A stretch of DNA of 64,000 nt from an uncultured Dorea sp. (GTDB taxonomy: Bacteria; Bacillota; Clostridia; Lachnospirales; Lachnospiraceae), in assembly GCA_910577685.1 (NCBI GenBank), contig CAJTOH010000003.1, forward strand, positions 77,911 to 141,910, read 5' to 3'. Shown piece after piece: positions 35,172-42,611 of the stretch (within the stretch, counting starts at the first letter, position 1; each line of letters begins with the position of its first letter). Under the pieces are notes generated by a model, which was given only the letters and a program-made list of their open reading frames with translations, did not search any database and was not told the origin of the DNA. The translations under genes were made by a program, and so were the position numbers.

Positions 35172-35970
35172 TTTGCTGCGCATGGATTTATACAGGGTGA
35201 AGAGAAGCAAGTCAGTTTATGTATGCGCCGGATTCCTGTTGTTGACGACCGTGCTTCTTTTTGGTTTAATGTGGTTGATGTCGACGCCCCAGGGGCAAGA
35301 GATTGCTTTGCGTATCGGAATGGTGACCTTGGATGAAACAATAGAACTAGGCAGTATATTGGAGGGTGTAGATTCTTTGATATTCTTCCGGCAGACTTGC
35401 CTGGATGGAGGAGCATATAACGCCGTATTAGGAATCTGGGTCATGTTGTTCGTATGTGCGGACTTTCAGGGCGGTTTTATAAAAAATATTATGGCTCTGC
35501 ACCAGAACCGGTGGAAGTATATAGTAAGCAAGGTCATGACTGCATGGATTGTGAATTTTTGTTATCTGGTGATACATCTGCTGTTCACATTGCTGCTGAA
35601 CCGGCTGTTCGGAGATTTGGTACCCTATGCGGGATGGAAGGACGTCTTGTTCTATCTGTCCTGGGTGTGGTTCGTGACCACTGCGTTTGCCGCGATGATT
35701 ATTTGTATTTGCGTCCTGACCAGAAGCGTGGCGGCAGGTACGGCGGCGGCGGTGCTGTTTGGCAGCGGGATTATTGTGATGACTCTGTATGGAATACTGG
35801 GTATGTTTCATATTGGAAAGTGGCTGGAATATTCGATTTATTTGACCTGCGGCATGGGCCCGGGAAAATATACTTCCGCGAAGGATTTGTATGTGTATGC
35901 GGTGGGATTTGGATTCCTGATTTTATATACGGTGATTGCGGGGATTGTGCTGAAGAAGAAGGATATATAA
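35164..35970 (+). CDS. ABC transporter permease (BcrB-like)
   Basis: A 268-residue membrane protein starting MFNLLRMDLYRVKRSKSVYV. Six hydrophobic segments are visible, for example VCAGFLLLTTVLLFGLMWLM, AVLGIWVMLFVCADF, AWIVNFCYLVIHLLFTLLLN and YAVGFGFLILYTVIAGIVL. The cytoplasmic start, extracellular loop and GGFIKNIMALHQNRWKYIVS motif are typical of ABC-2 permeases paired with BcrA-like ATPases. Export or detachment of a peptide antibiotic is the likely role. Confidence 0.88.
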   Translation: MFNLLRMDLYRVKRSKSVYVCAGFLLLTTVLLFGLMWLMSTPQGQEIALRIGMVTLDETIELGSILEGVDSLIFFRQTCLDGGAYNAVLGIWVMLFVCADFQGGFIKNIMALHQNRWKYIVSKVMTAWIVNFCYLVIHLLFTLLLNRLFGDLVPYAGWKDVLFYLSWVWFVTTAFAAMIICICVLTRSVAAGTAAAVLFGSGIIVMTLYGILGMFHIGKWLEYSIYLTCGMGPGKYTSAKDLYVYAVGFGFLILYTVIAGIVLKKKDI

Positions 35971-36000
35971 TTCGGCGGCGGTGGAAGACAGGAGGGTGAT

Positions 36001-36885
36001 ATGGCGATTGTGCTTGTGTTATTGGGAAGTGTTTGTACTGTATTGGCAGTGCAGTATATCCGCAGTATCCTTGCGGTGCGTTCGCTGCGCAGGCAGCTCG
36101 GGGAAATCGAGCGGGGCAGCCATATGGAGATTGGCGTGGAGTGCCGACAGAGGGAGGTTCTTTTGCTGTGCAGGCAGTTGAACAGGCTCAGGCAGCAGTG
36201 GTTTCAGAACCAGAGGCAGTATGAGAAAGGGGAAAAGCAGCTGAAACAGAATGTTGCCAGCCTGGCGCATGATATCCGGACGCCCCTTACCGGGGCGGCG
36301 GGGTATGTCCAGCTTGCACGGGAATGTGAGGAGCCAAAAAGACGGGAACGCTATCTGCAGACGGCGGACGACCGGCTGAAAGAGCTGGGGGATATGCTGG
36401 AAGAATTATTTTTGTATACGAAGCTGACCAGTGCGGAATTTGAATTGAATATGAGTGAGATTCAGGCGCTTCCGCTTCTTGGGGCCTGTCTGGTGGGAAT
36501 GTACCGTCAATTTGAAGAAAAGGGAGTTTCCCCGGAGGTGGAGTTCGAATCCGAAGGGTTTCGGGTAAATGCGGATGAAGAATGTCTCCGGAGAGTTTTC
36601 CATAATTTGATTCAGAACGGGCTTTTGCACGGCAGGGGAGGGCTTTCCATCCGGCAGAGCGGCTGCGGTATTTCTTTTGAGAATCTGGTGTCAGAGACCA
36701 GCGTGCCTGACCCGGAGCAGATATTTGAACGGTTCTATAAGGCAGATTCGGCTCGGAGGAAAGGCTCCTCCGGGCTTGGGCTGTTTATTGTAAAAGAGTT
36801 GATGGAAAGGATGGGCGGACAGGTGGGCGCGGAATTGAACGGGCAAAGGCTTACGATTCGTCTGGAGTTTCCGGAAGCGGAGTAA
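36001..36885 (+). CDS. Sensor histidine kinase
   Basis: GGAGG stands seven bases before ATG 36001. The 294-residue kinase has one N-terminal membrane segment (AIVLVLLGSVCTVLAVQYI), a short linker, the HisKA box VASLAHDIRTPLTGAAGYV with phospho-His, N box FHNLIQNGLLHG, and G2 box SSGLGLFIVKELMERMGG. There is no extracytoplasmic sensor domain, so it probably senses through the neighbouring ABC permease. Its partner is the regulator at 33442. The 3' end overlaps the convergent DUF1905 gene by 35 bases. Confidence 0.9.
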   Translation: MAIVLVLLGSVCTVLAVQYIRSILAVRSLRRQLGEIERGSHMEIGVECRQREVLLLCRQLNRLRQQWFQNQRQYEKGEKQLKQNVASLAHDIRTPLTGAAGYVQLARECEEPKRRERYLQTADDRLKELGDMLEELFLYTKLTSAEFELNMSEIQALPLLGACLVGMYRQFEEKGVSPEVEFESEGFRVNADEECLRRVFHNLIQNGLLHGRGGLSIRQSGCGISFENLVSETSVPDPEQIFERFYKADSARRKGSSGLGLFIVKELMERMGGQVGAELNGQRLTIRLEFPEAE

Positions 36886-37156
36886 CGGTTACAAGAACCT
36901 CGTCGCCGGGCTGTTTGCCGATTTTATTACGGATATCTTTGCGGATTCCGATGATATAACAGACCGTGCCGTCGGCATTTTTGACGCCCATGTTCACGAT
37001 GCTCCCGCTGTATGGCTCGCCGTCGAAGGTAATCTGTGCTTTGAGCCGTCCTTTCCCGAACTCTTTTTTGATATCATGGGGAAAGCGGACATATGCGCCG
37101 CCTTTGTCCGGAACGGCTTCTATGGCCGCGTAAAATTCATAGTTTTTGCTGGTCAT
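36851..37156 (-). CDS. DUF1905 protein
   Basis: MTSKNYEFYAAIEAVPDKGG at 37156 has AAAGGAG upstream. The 101-residue beta-barrel protein shows the DUF1905 pattern (GGAYVRFPHDIKKEFGKGRL, KAQITFDGEPYSGSIVNMG, GIRKDIRNKIGKQPGDEVLV). The last part resembles AbrB-like swapped-hairpin folds. Function unknown. It is probably cotranscribed with the upstream DUF2200 gene. Confidence 0.85.
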   Translation of the reverse strand: MTSKNYEFYAAIEAVPDKGGAYVRFPHDIKKEFGKGRLKAQITFDGEPYSGSIVNMGVKNADGTVCYIIGIRKDIRNKIGKQPGDEVLVTVTPLPETPDES

Positions 37157-37198
37157 TGTTATGCTCCTTTCGGGTTTCAAGTGTGGGGCTTACGTAAG

Positions 37199-37549
37199 TT
37201 ATTTGCGTAAAATCTTATCCATGGCTTTTCCTTTTGCAAGTTCGTCGATAAGTTTGTCCAGATAACGGATTTCCTGCATGAGAGGTTCTTCTATATCTTC
37301 CACGCGTATCCCGCATATGACGCCCTTGATTAATCTGCGGTTGGGGTTTGGAGCGGGGGCGTTTTGGAAAAAATCTCCGTAGGTAACGGCGCCGGCCGCT
37401 GATTTTTTGATATCTTCTTTAGTATATCCGGTCAGCCAGCAGATAATCGTATCTACCTCTTCCCGGGTCTTTCCCTTTTTTTCCGCTTTTGCCACTAATA
37501 AGGAGTAAACTTTGGCAAAATTCATTGCGTAGACTTTTTCTTGGTTCAT
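37199..37549 (-). CDS. DUF2200 protein
   Basis: MNQEKVYAMNFAKVYSLLVA at 37549 is the conserved start of the family; GGAGG lies upstream at a long spacing of 15 bases. The 116-residue product includes KAEKKGKTREEVDTIICWLT, GYTKEDI, DFFQNAPAPNPNRRLIKGVI and CGIRVEDIEEPLMQEIRYLD, all DUF2200 hallmarks. Function unknown; often found near DUF1905 or DUF1801 genes. Confidence 0.88.
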   Translation of the reverse strand: MNQEKVYAMNFAKVYSLLVAKAEKKGKTREEVDTIICWLTGYTKEDIKKSAAGAVTYGDFFQNAPAPNPNRRLIKGVICGIRVEDIEEPLMQEIRYLDKLIDELAKGKAMDKILRK

Positions 37550-37783
37550 AGTTTTTCTTTTTAACCTCCGTTCATGTGGTATAGAATCTATTCTACGAAA
37601 AAAATATAGTTTGTCAATCTTTTTGGCCTGTGAAAAAGAGTAGTTATTGTTGAATTGAGAGGAAAAAAGTGTTAATCTGTACTTGCATGGTATCGCCATG
37701 CAGGAAAGCGCCCATGACAGGGTGGCAGCCTCCCGAGCTTACATAGGCCGGTCAACCGGTGAAGAAGAAGGGAGGTGCGTAAC

Positions 37784-37900
37784 ATGACAGCTTATGAGAT
37801 CATTACGATTTTCATCGGGATATTAGCCTTGCTTATATCTTTTGGCAGCTTAGTGATTGCGTTTCTTGCCTTTCTGGACAAGAGGAACAAGAAGAAATAA
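37784..37900 (+). CDS. Type I toxin-like membrane peptide (putative holin-like toxin)
   Basis: A 38-residue peptide with GGGAGG eight bases before the ATG: MTAYEIITIFIGILALLISF, then GSLVIAFLAFLDKRNKKK. One hydrophobic helix followed by a basic tail is the layout of holin-like type I toxins in Firmicutes. The leader (about 37683-37783) contains several short stems, including a GCATGG...CCATGC pair and CCGGTCAACCGG. Hairpins follow directly at 37905-37988. In related loci an antisense RNA from the opposite strand over the 3' end silences the toxin. Confidence 0.7.
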   Translation: MTAYEIITIFIGILALLISFGSLVIAFLAFLDKRNKKK

Positions 37901-37904
37901 AAAT

Positions 37905-37988
37905 GCCTATCCTGTCAGCCCACAGGATAGGCGGTGTCCGTAAGGACATCTAGTCTACAATCGGGGGCATCCACTTTGGAGTGGGTGC
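37905..37988. terminator. Hairpin cluster after the toxin-like peptide
   Basis: Three stems in a row: GCCTATCCTGT/ACAGGATAGGC (37905-37932), GTGTCC-GTAA-GGACAT (about 37935-37949), and GCATCCACT-TTGG-AGTGGGTGC (37967-37988) followed by TTTCC. The arrangement fits toxin mRNA termination overlapping an antisense antitoxin RNA on the minus strand. Confidence 0.65.
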
Positions 37989-38214
37989 TTTCCTAGTTCT
38001 TAATATATCATTTCTGTCATAAAAAATCAACAGTGATTTTTATGAACAATTTTCTCCAAAGAAAAGACTTTTTTAAACATGACATACACTTGTCGTGGTT
38101 TTGTAGTATACTTATCCTGTCAGCAGATTTGCAATCAGACCAAAAGACAGGAGTATTGTGTATACACGGAAGATTTCCGGAATCATGGCCGGGACAAAGA
38201 AAGGATATGGAATT

Positions 38215-38847
38215 ATGGCGTTTGATTATAAAAAAGAATATAAAGAGTTCTACCTGCCGAAGAGCAGGCCGGAGCTGATAACGGTTCCTCCTATGAATTT
38301 TATTGCCGTGCGGGGTAAGGGCGATCCAAACGAAGAAGGCGGCGCATATAAGCAGTCCATAGGATTGCTATATGGAATTGCATTTACCATAAAGATGAGC
38401 AAGAAAGGAGACCATAGGATTGACGGGTATTTTGATTTTGTCGTGCCGCCGCTGGAAGGGCTTTGGTGGCAGGAAGGGACGGCTGGGGTAGAGTATTCCA
38501 GAAAAGATGATTTTGAATGGATATCTATGATCCGCCTGCCGGATTTTGTGATGAAGGAAACGTTTGAATGGGCCGCGGCGGAGGCTGGGGCTAAGAAGAA
38601 GACCGATTTTTCTTCGGTGGAATTTTTTACCTATGACGAGGGTCTGTGCGTACAATGCATGCATATCGGCGCTTACGACGACGAACCGGCGACCATAGAA
38701 GCCATGGATGCATTTGTCAGCGCGCAAGGGTATCGGACGGATATGGGCGGGGAGCGTTATCACCATGAAATATATCTGAGCGATGTGCGCAGATGTAAAC
38801 CAGAGAATCTGAAAACGGTAATCAGGCATCCCGTGAAAGAAATATAG
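38215..38847 (+). CDS. GyrI-like small-molecule-binding protein
   Basis: MAFDYKKEYKEFYLPKSRPE at 38215 follows AAAGGA. The 210-residue protein shows the GyrI/SbmC-like pattern of a subgroup widespread in Firmicutes (LITVPPMNFIAVRGKGDPNE, GLLYGIAFTIKM, DFVVPPLEGLWW, CVQCMHIGAYDDEPATIEAM, HHEIYLSDVRRCKPENLKTV). The fold binds hydrophobic compounds and some members hydrolyse them. It leads a likely operon with the WYL regulator and TfoX-like protein. Confidence 0.85.
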   Translation: MAFDYKKEYKEFYLPKSRPELITVPPMNFIAVRGKGDPNEEGGAYKQSIGLLYGIAFTIKMSKKGDHRIDGYFDFVVPPLEGLWWQEGTAGVEYSRKDDFEWISMIRLPDFVMKETFEWAAAEAGAKKKTDFSSVEFFTYDEGLCVQCMHIGAYDDEPATIEAMDAFVSAQGYRTDMGGERYHHEIYLSDVRRCKPENLKTVIRHPVKEI

Positions 38848-38883
38848 ACTTCGTGGGTTTAGGCGGAAGGGAGGAGGCTACGA

Positions 38884-39795
38884 ATGAAACTTGACCGGAT
38901 GATTGGTATATTGTCAATCCTTCTGCAGAAGGAAAAGGTGACCGCGCCGTATCTTGCGGAGAAGTTCGAGGTTTCCCGCCGCACGATCAACAGGGATATC
39001 GAAGCGTTGTGTATGGCGGGGATCCCGTTGGTGACGGAGCAGGGGATAAACGGCGGAGTGTCTATTATGGAAGGGTACAAGATTGACAGGACGCTGCTCA
39101 GCGCTTCGGACATGCAGGCAATTCTCGCGGGGCTTAGGAGCCTTGACAGTGTGAGCGGCACAAACCGGTATGCCCAGCTGATGGAGAAATTATCGGCAGG
39201 CGCTTCGAATCTGCTTGCGGGGGACACGCACATTCTGATTGACCTTTCTTCGTGGTACAAGGATACTCTTTCGCCGAAAATCGAATTGCTGCACGGAGCA
39301 ATCCGTTCAGGGAGAAGGGTTTCCTTCTGCTATTATGCGCCCAAAGGGGAATCAAAAAGGGTGATAGAGCCATATGATCTGATTTTTCAGTGGTCAAGCT
39401 GGTATATCTGGGGATGGTGCGTAAGAAGGGAAGATTTTCGGATGTTTAAGCTGGGGCGGATGACTGACTTGAAGATAGAAGAAGCTTTTGAAAAGAGAGG
39501 GGATCCGCCGTTTCCCGACCTGTCCCCGGAGCGGGTATTTCCCAATGCTTACCAGGTGAAAGCCAGAATCATGCCAAAATACAAGTGGCGGCTGGTGGAA
39601 GAATACGGGCTTGACAGCTTTACCGAACAACCGGACGGCACGCTGCTTTTCTCTTTTGGGTTTGCGGACAAGACAAGCGTCGTCGGATGGATCGCCTCCT
39701 TCGGGGAGGGCGCGGAGCTTCTTGAACCGGCAGAACTAAGGCGGGAGGTTCTGGAATTTGCGGAAGGGATCCGCAGAAGATATCTGACGCCGTAG
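38884..39795 (+). CDS. YafY-type HTH-WYL transcriptional regulator
   Basis: The 303-residue protein has an N-terminal HTH_11 (RMIGILSILLQKEKVTAPYL, AEKFEVSRRTINRDIEALCM) and a WYL domain (LHGAIRSGRRVSFCYYAPKG, SWYIWGWCVRREDFRMFKLG), then a C-terminal WCX region. Such proteins repress or activate neighbouring genes in response to nucleotides or small ligands. GGAGG lies close to the ATG, 37 bases after the GyrI-like gene. Confidence 0.9.
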   Translation: MKLDRMIGILSILLQKEKVTAPYLAEKFEVSRRTINRDIEALCMAGIPLVTEQGINGGVSIMEGYKIDRTLLSASDMQAILAGLRSLDSVSGTNRYAQLMEKLSAGASNLLAGDTHILIDLSSWYKDTLSPKIELLHGAIRSGRRVSFCYYAPKGESKRVIEPYDLIFQWSSWYIWGWCVRREDFRMFKLGRMTDLKIEEAFEKRGDPPFPDLSPERVFPNAYQVKARIMPKYKWRLVEEYGLDSFTEQPDGTLLFSFGFADKTSVVGWIASFGEGAELLEPAELRREVLEFAEGIRRRYLTP

Positions 39796-39831
39796 CATTT
39801 TAATTCAATCAATAAAAAGGAGCGTATATTA

Positions 39832-40158
39832 ATGGCATCAAGAATCGAATTTGTAGAATTTATAGCAGACCAGCTTAAGGATGCTGGCGACATTACCTAT
39901 AGGAAAATGTTCGGGGAATACGGTATTTATTGCAACGGGAAGATCTTCGGCGTGATCTGCGAAGACATGCTTTACATAAAGATTACCGATGCAGGGCGGA
40001 AGATATGCCCGGATCTTGAGGAGGCGCCGCCATATGAGGGAGCGAAGAATTATTTCCTTATGGAAGACGTGGAGAACAAGGAGGCGCTGACGAACCTTGT
40101 GGCGGCGTCTTGCAGGGAACTTCCTGAGCCAAAGCCCAAGAAGCGCAAGAGTAAATGA
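39832..40158 (+). CDS. TfoX/Sxy N-terminal domain protein
   Basis: The 108-residue protein starts MASRIEFVEFIADQLKDAGD and contains ITYRKMFGEYGIYCNGKIFG and VICEDMLYIKITDAGRK, the TfoX_N core, with a Lys-rich tail. GGAG is seven to ten bases upstream. In proteobacteria TfoX promotes competence; single-domain relatives in Firmicutes have unknown roles. It ends two bases before the convergent AraC gene. Confidence 0.88.
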   Translation: MASRIEFVEFIADQLKDAGDITYRKMFGEYGIYCNGKIFGVICEDMLYIKITDAGRKICPDLEEAPPYEGAKNYFLMEDVENKEALTNLVAASCRELPEPKPKKRKSK

Positions 40159-40160
40159 TA

Positions 40161-41258
40161 CTATCGGAGCTTCCGGTATTTTGACGGTGTAGTTCCGTAT
40201 TTTTCCTGAAAAATTTTATAAAAATAACCTTTGTTCCGGTAGCCGACCAGCTCTGCGATTTCATCGACGCTCCGGTTGGAAGCGGCCAGCATATGTTCGG
40301 CATGTTCAAGCCGGATCTGCTGTACATAGGCTGAGTATGTCAAGCCGGTCTTCTTCTTGATGATCCGGTTAAAATAATCCTCTTGGAAATGGAATTCGGC
40401 GGCCAGATCCTTTATGGATACTTTGGCATAGTGGCGTTTGATATAGTCGGAGATTTCTTCAAATACAATCCAGTTCATTGTCCGGCGCAGTTCTTTTGAC
40501 AGTGAGAAATCATATCTGGAACTTATGATCCGGAAGATGCGCAGAAGCAGCCCCTTGCAGATATAGTGGGAGCCAATCTCATTGCCTTGCAGTTCCTCAA
40601 GCAGAAGGCAGATACACCGTTCTAATTCCTCGGAAGCGGCGGGATCCGCTCCGGGGCGGAAATGGAGATATTGCTGCAGGTCTTTCTGTTTGAGGAGGGC
40701 AGACTGCAAGAAGGAGATGATTTTCTGCGTGGCAATATTTTCGTCCATGATCTCCGAGAACATGTCGTTGGCGATGCCGAGGAATAAGATGATAGCAGGC
40801 TGATCCAGAAGGTAGTCCTGATGTACGCAGTTCTTGTCGATCAGGCACAGGTCTCCCTTGGTAAATATGATGTCCCGTCCCAGAATCCGCTGACGGAATT
40901 CTCCTTCCACCACATAGGACAGCTCGATGTAATCGTGCGTATGGAGCTGGGTTTTTTGCCCGGAAGTGAAGTCTAACCGGCAGCAGAAGGGGGTGGGCGA
41001 GGGACAGAGGGTGGTGTGTAAGGAGAGAGGAGCAGGCGGCTGTCCGTGCGTGTCCAAAGAACGGCCGCCTGTCCGGACCGCGCAGATATTCCAGCACAAG
41101 GCGAATATCCTTTCGCTGGGAGGGAGTGGGTATGTCTTGACTTCCGGAGATGCTTTCGAGTATTCCGGACAGACCAGACGGTGGCAGAGCTTGTGGCCGG
41201 ACGGCAGAGGAGCCGTTTGGGCGGCGGTAACGTGAGCGCATAATTGAGACAGTGTCAT
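40161..41258 (-). CDS. AraC-family regulator with cupin sensor domain
   Basis: The 365-residue minus-strand protein has a cupin (LDFTSGQKTQLHTHDYIELS, GRDIIFTKGDLCLIDKNCVH), a middle helical region, and a C-terminal double HTH (YAKVSIKDLAAEFHFQEDYF, NRIIKKKTGLTYSAYVQQIR, AASNRSVDEIAELVGYRNKG, KYGTTPSKYRKLR). This is the layout of sugar-responsive AraC regulators. Its closest neighbours are the cobalamin uptake genes upstream. No target can be assigned. Confidence 0.9.
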   Translation of the reverse strand: MTLSQLCAHVTAAQTAPLPSGHKLCHRLVCPEYSKASPEVKTYPLPPSERIFALCWNICAVRTGGRSLDTHGQPPAPLSLHTTLCPSPTPFCCRLDFTSGQKTQLHTHDYIELSYVVEGEFRQRILGRDIIFTKGDLCLIDKNCVHQDYLLDQPAIILFLGIANDMFSEIMDENIATQKIISFLQSALLKQKDLQQYLHFRPGADPAASEELERCICLLLEELQGNEIGSHYICKGLLLRIFRIISSRYDFSLSKELRRTMNWIVFEEISDYIKRHYAKVSIKDLAAEFHFQEDYFNRIIKKKTGLTYSAYVQQIRLEHAEHMLAASNRSVDEIAELVGYRNKGYFYKIFQEKYGTTPSKYRKLR

Positions 41259-41317
41259 GGGGATACCTCTTTTCTTTCTTGTGTGGTTGCAGTTACCGCC
41301 TTCATCCCGGCGGTCAA

Positions 41318-41836
41318 TCAGGATTGGCTCTTAAGTCTCCCAAGGAGTGAACGTAACGGCCGGTAGCATATCAGCGACACGGCGACGTTGCCCGCACAGT
41401 GGAGCAGGTCGAACGGGATTCCGGAAACCCAGTAAGAGAATCCGGCCGCCCATCCCCCGGCTGCGAAGTACGGGATGGAATACAGGAAGCCGAAAGAGAT
41501 CCCGTATGCTCCCAAGATTACGCAGGTCATCAGTACCGGCGTCTGTTGTTTACCGTGTAAGAGGACGATCAGCGCCAGAATACTCCATATATACAGATAG
41601 CCAAACCACCACAGCCCGACGCCATAGATACAACCTTCCAAAAATACGAATACATAGATGATGAAGAATACTTTCTTCCGGTAAATCTGAGTATATATAT
41701 AAATAAGAAGGGATACGATCTCGACGTTGGGCAGAAAGGAGAGGCCTACCTGCCCGATGAGCAGGATTGCGCTGAGGAGCGCCATGCCCGCGAGTTCCTT
41801 GGTATTAACTTTGTTCAGCGCTTTCCGTGTTTCCAT
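41318..41836 (-). CDS. ECF-type transporter S component (probable cobalamin/corrinoid)
   Basis: A 172-residue integral membrane protein, with hydrophobic stretches such as LAGMALLSAILLIGQVGLSF, VFFIIYVFVFLEGCIYGVGL, WFGYLYIWSILALIVLL and GNVAVSLICYRPLRSLLG. Size and segment number fit substrate-binding S components of energy-coupling-factor importers. It follows the DUF4430 gene, and both lie behind a cobalamin riboswitch, so the substrate is probably cobalamin or a precursor. The ATPase and T components are not in the window. Confidence 0.75.
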   Translation of the reverse strand: METRKALNKVNTKELAGMALLSAILLIGQVGLSFLPNVEIVSLLIYIYTQIYRKKVFFIIYVFVFLEGCIYGVGLWWFGYLYIWSILALIVLLHGKQQTPVLMTCVILGAYGISFGFLYSIPYFAAGGWAAGFSYWVSGIPFDLLHCAGNVAVSLICYRPLRSLLGRLKSQS

Positions 41837-41866
41837 AAGCCCGTCCTTCTGTCTGAATGTAATTTT

Positions 41867-42271
41867 CTAATATCCTTCTGTCAAGGTCAGTTCAAACTGA
41901 TCCCCGTCTTCGATCGGCGTCTGATCGGCAGAAGTATTTAACATTTCTCCGCCTTTGGTAATACACCACCATTGCTCTTTGGATTCGTCGGCAGTCTCCC
42001 CGTCTGCGGAGGTGATGAACAGTCCGAATTCTCCTTCGGTACCCTCCACGAGTTTTTCCGCTTTCAGCACGTCGCCGAGATAAGCTTCATCTGTCTGATA
42101 TGTGAAATCTTTGGATGATTCATCGGCGTGTACTACGGTTACGGTGATCTTCTTCGCCCCGGTCTGGCCTTTAGGCATAAATACCTTGTAGATGCCAAAC
42201 ATGGCGATTGCAGCGATTACCAGAGCCGCGATCAGGATGATTACTTTTTTGTTGGATTGTTTTTCGGTCAT
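41867..42271 (-). CDS. DUF4430 surface-exposed protein, probable cobalamin binder
   Basis: MTEKQSNKKVIILIAALVIA at 42271 has AAAGGA upstream. The 134-residue protein has a single N-terminal membrane anchor and an external domain (KKITVTVVHADESSKDFTYQ, FGLFITSADGETADESKEQW, WCITKGGEMLNTSADQTPIE, DGDQFELTLTEGY). The tryptophan pair and the DGD near the end are the DUF4430 signature, also found in the cobalamin-binding beta domain of transcobalamin-type proteins. With the riboswitch before it and the ECF S component after it, it probably delivers corrinoids to the importer. Confidence 0.85.
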   Translation of the reverse strand: MTEKQSNKKVIILIAALVIAAIAMFGIYKVFMPKGQTGAKKITVTVVHADESSKDFTYQTDEAYLGDVLKAEKLVEGTEGEFGLFITSADGETADESKEQWWCITKGGEMLNTSADQTPIEDGDQFELTLTEGY

Positions 42272-42330
42272 TTCTTTTGTTCCTTTCTTTGGTTGAGTTG
42301 TTGATATCATTGTAAAATTTCCAAAGAAAC

Positions 42331-42358
42331 AAAAAAGTTTGCTCATTTAAGCAAACTT
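42331..42358 (-). terminator. Terminator of the cobalamin riboswitch expression platform
   Basis: On the minus strand AAGTTTGC / GCAAACTT with an 8-base loop is followed by a T run. It lies between the riboswitch aptamer and the DUF4430 start codon, so ligand-dependent termination is expected. Confidence 0.7.
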
Positions 42359-42569
42359 CCCCCTTAATAGTGCAATAGAGATAGAATGTTTCGCTTTGGA
42401 CGGAAGCCCCATTCTACATATATGCAGGTAGTCTGGCTACGGGCAAAGCCCTCACAGTGACCCCATCGCTCAGGATTCGCACCTGATTCCCGCTGCAAAT
42501 ATGCGTAGATTTTCTATATAAGCACAATGATATGCGTCAGGACCGCCTGCTGTTACGCGGCAGTTCCTG
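42359..42569 (-). promoter_or_regulatory. Cobalamin riboswitch
   Basis: Read on the minus strand the leader contains GCGGGAATCAGGTGCGAATC, CTGAGCGATGGGGTCACTGT and GCCCGTAGCCAGACTACCTG. These match the conserved core of the cobalamin aptamer (GGGAA..GGTG..AATCC..GC...CCC..CACTGT, then the B12 box AGCCAGRNNACCTGC). It lies upstream of the DUF4430-ECF pair and switches a terminator at 42331-42358. Binding of adenosyl- or related cobalamin should turn the uptake genes off. Confidence 0.92.
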
Positions 42570-42575
42570 ATACAG

Positions 42576-42604
42576 ATCATACTATAAAATGTTATAATGT
42601 TCAA
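42576..42604 (-). promoter_or_regulatory. Promoter of the cobalamin uptake operon
   Basis: On the minus strand TTGAAC and TATGAT with a 17-bp spacer; transcription would begin near 42569 at the riboswitch. Confidence 0.7.
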
Positions 42605-42611
42605 GTTATTT

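Noticed and set aside
31900..36885. Reading the two-component/ABC genes as an arabinan-sensing uptake system
   Set aside because: The ABC genes are BcrAB-like exporters without a substrate-binding protein, and the kinase lacks an external sensor; proximity to GH51 alone is weak evidence.
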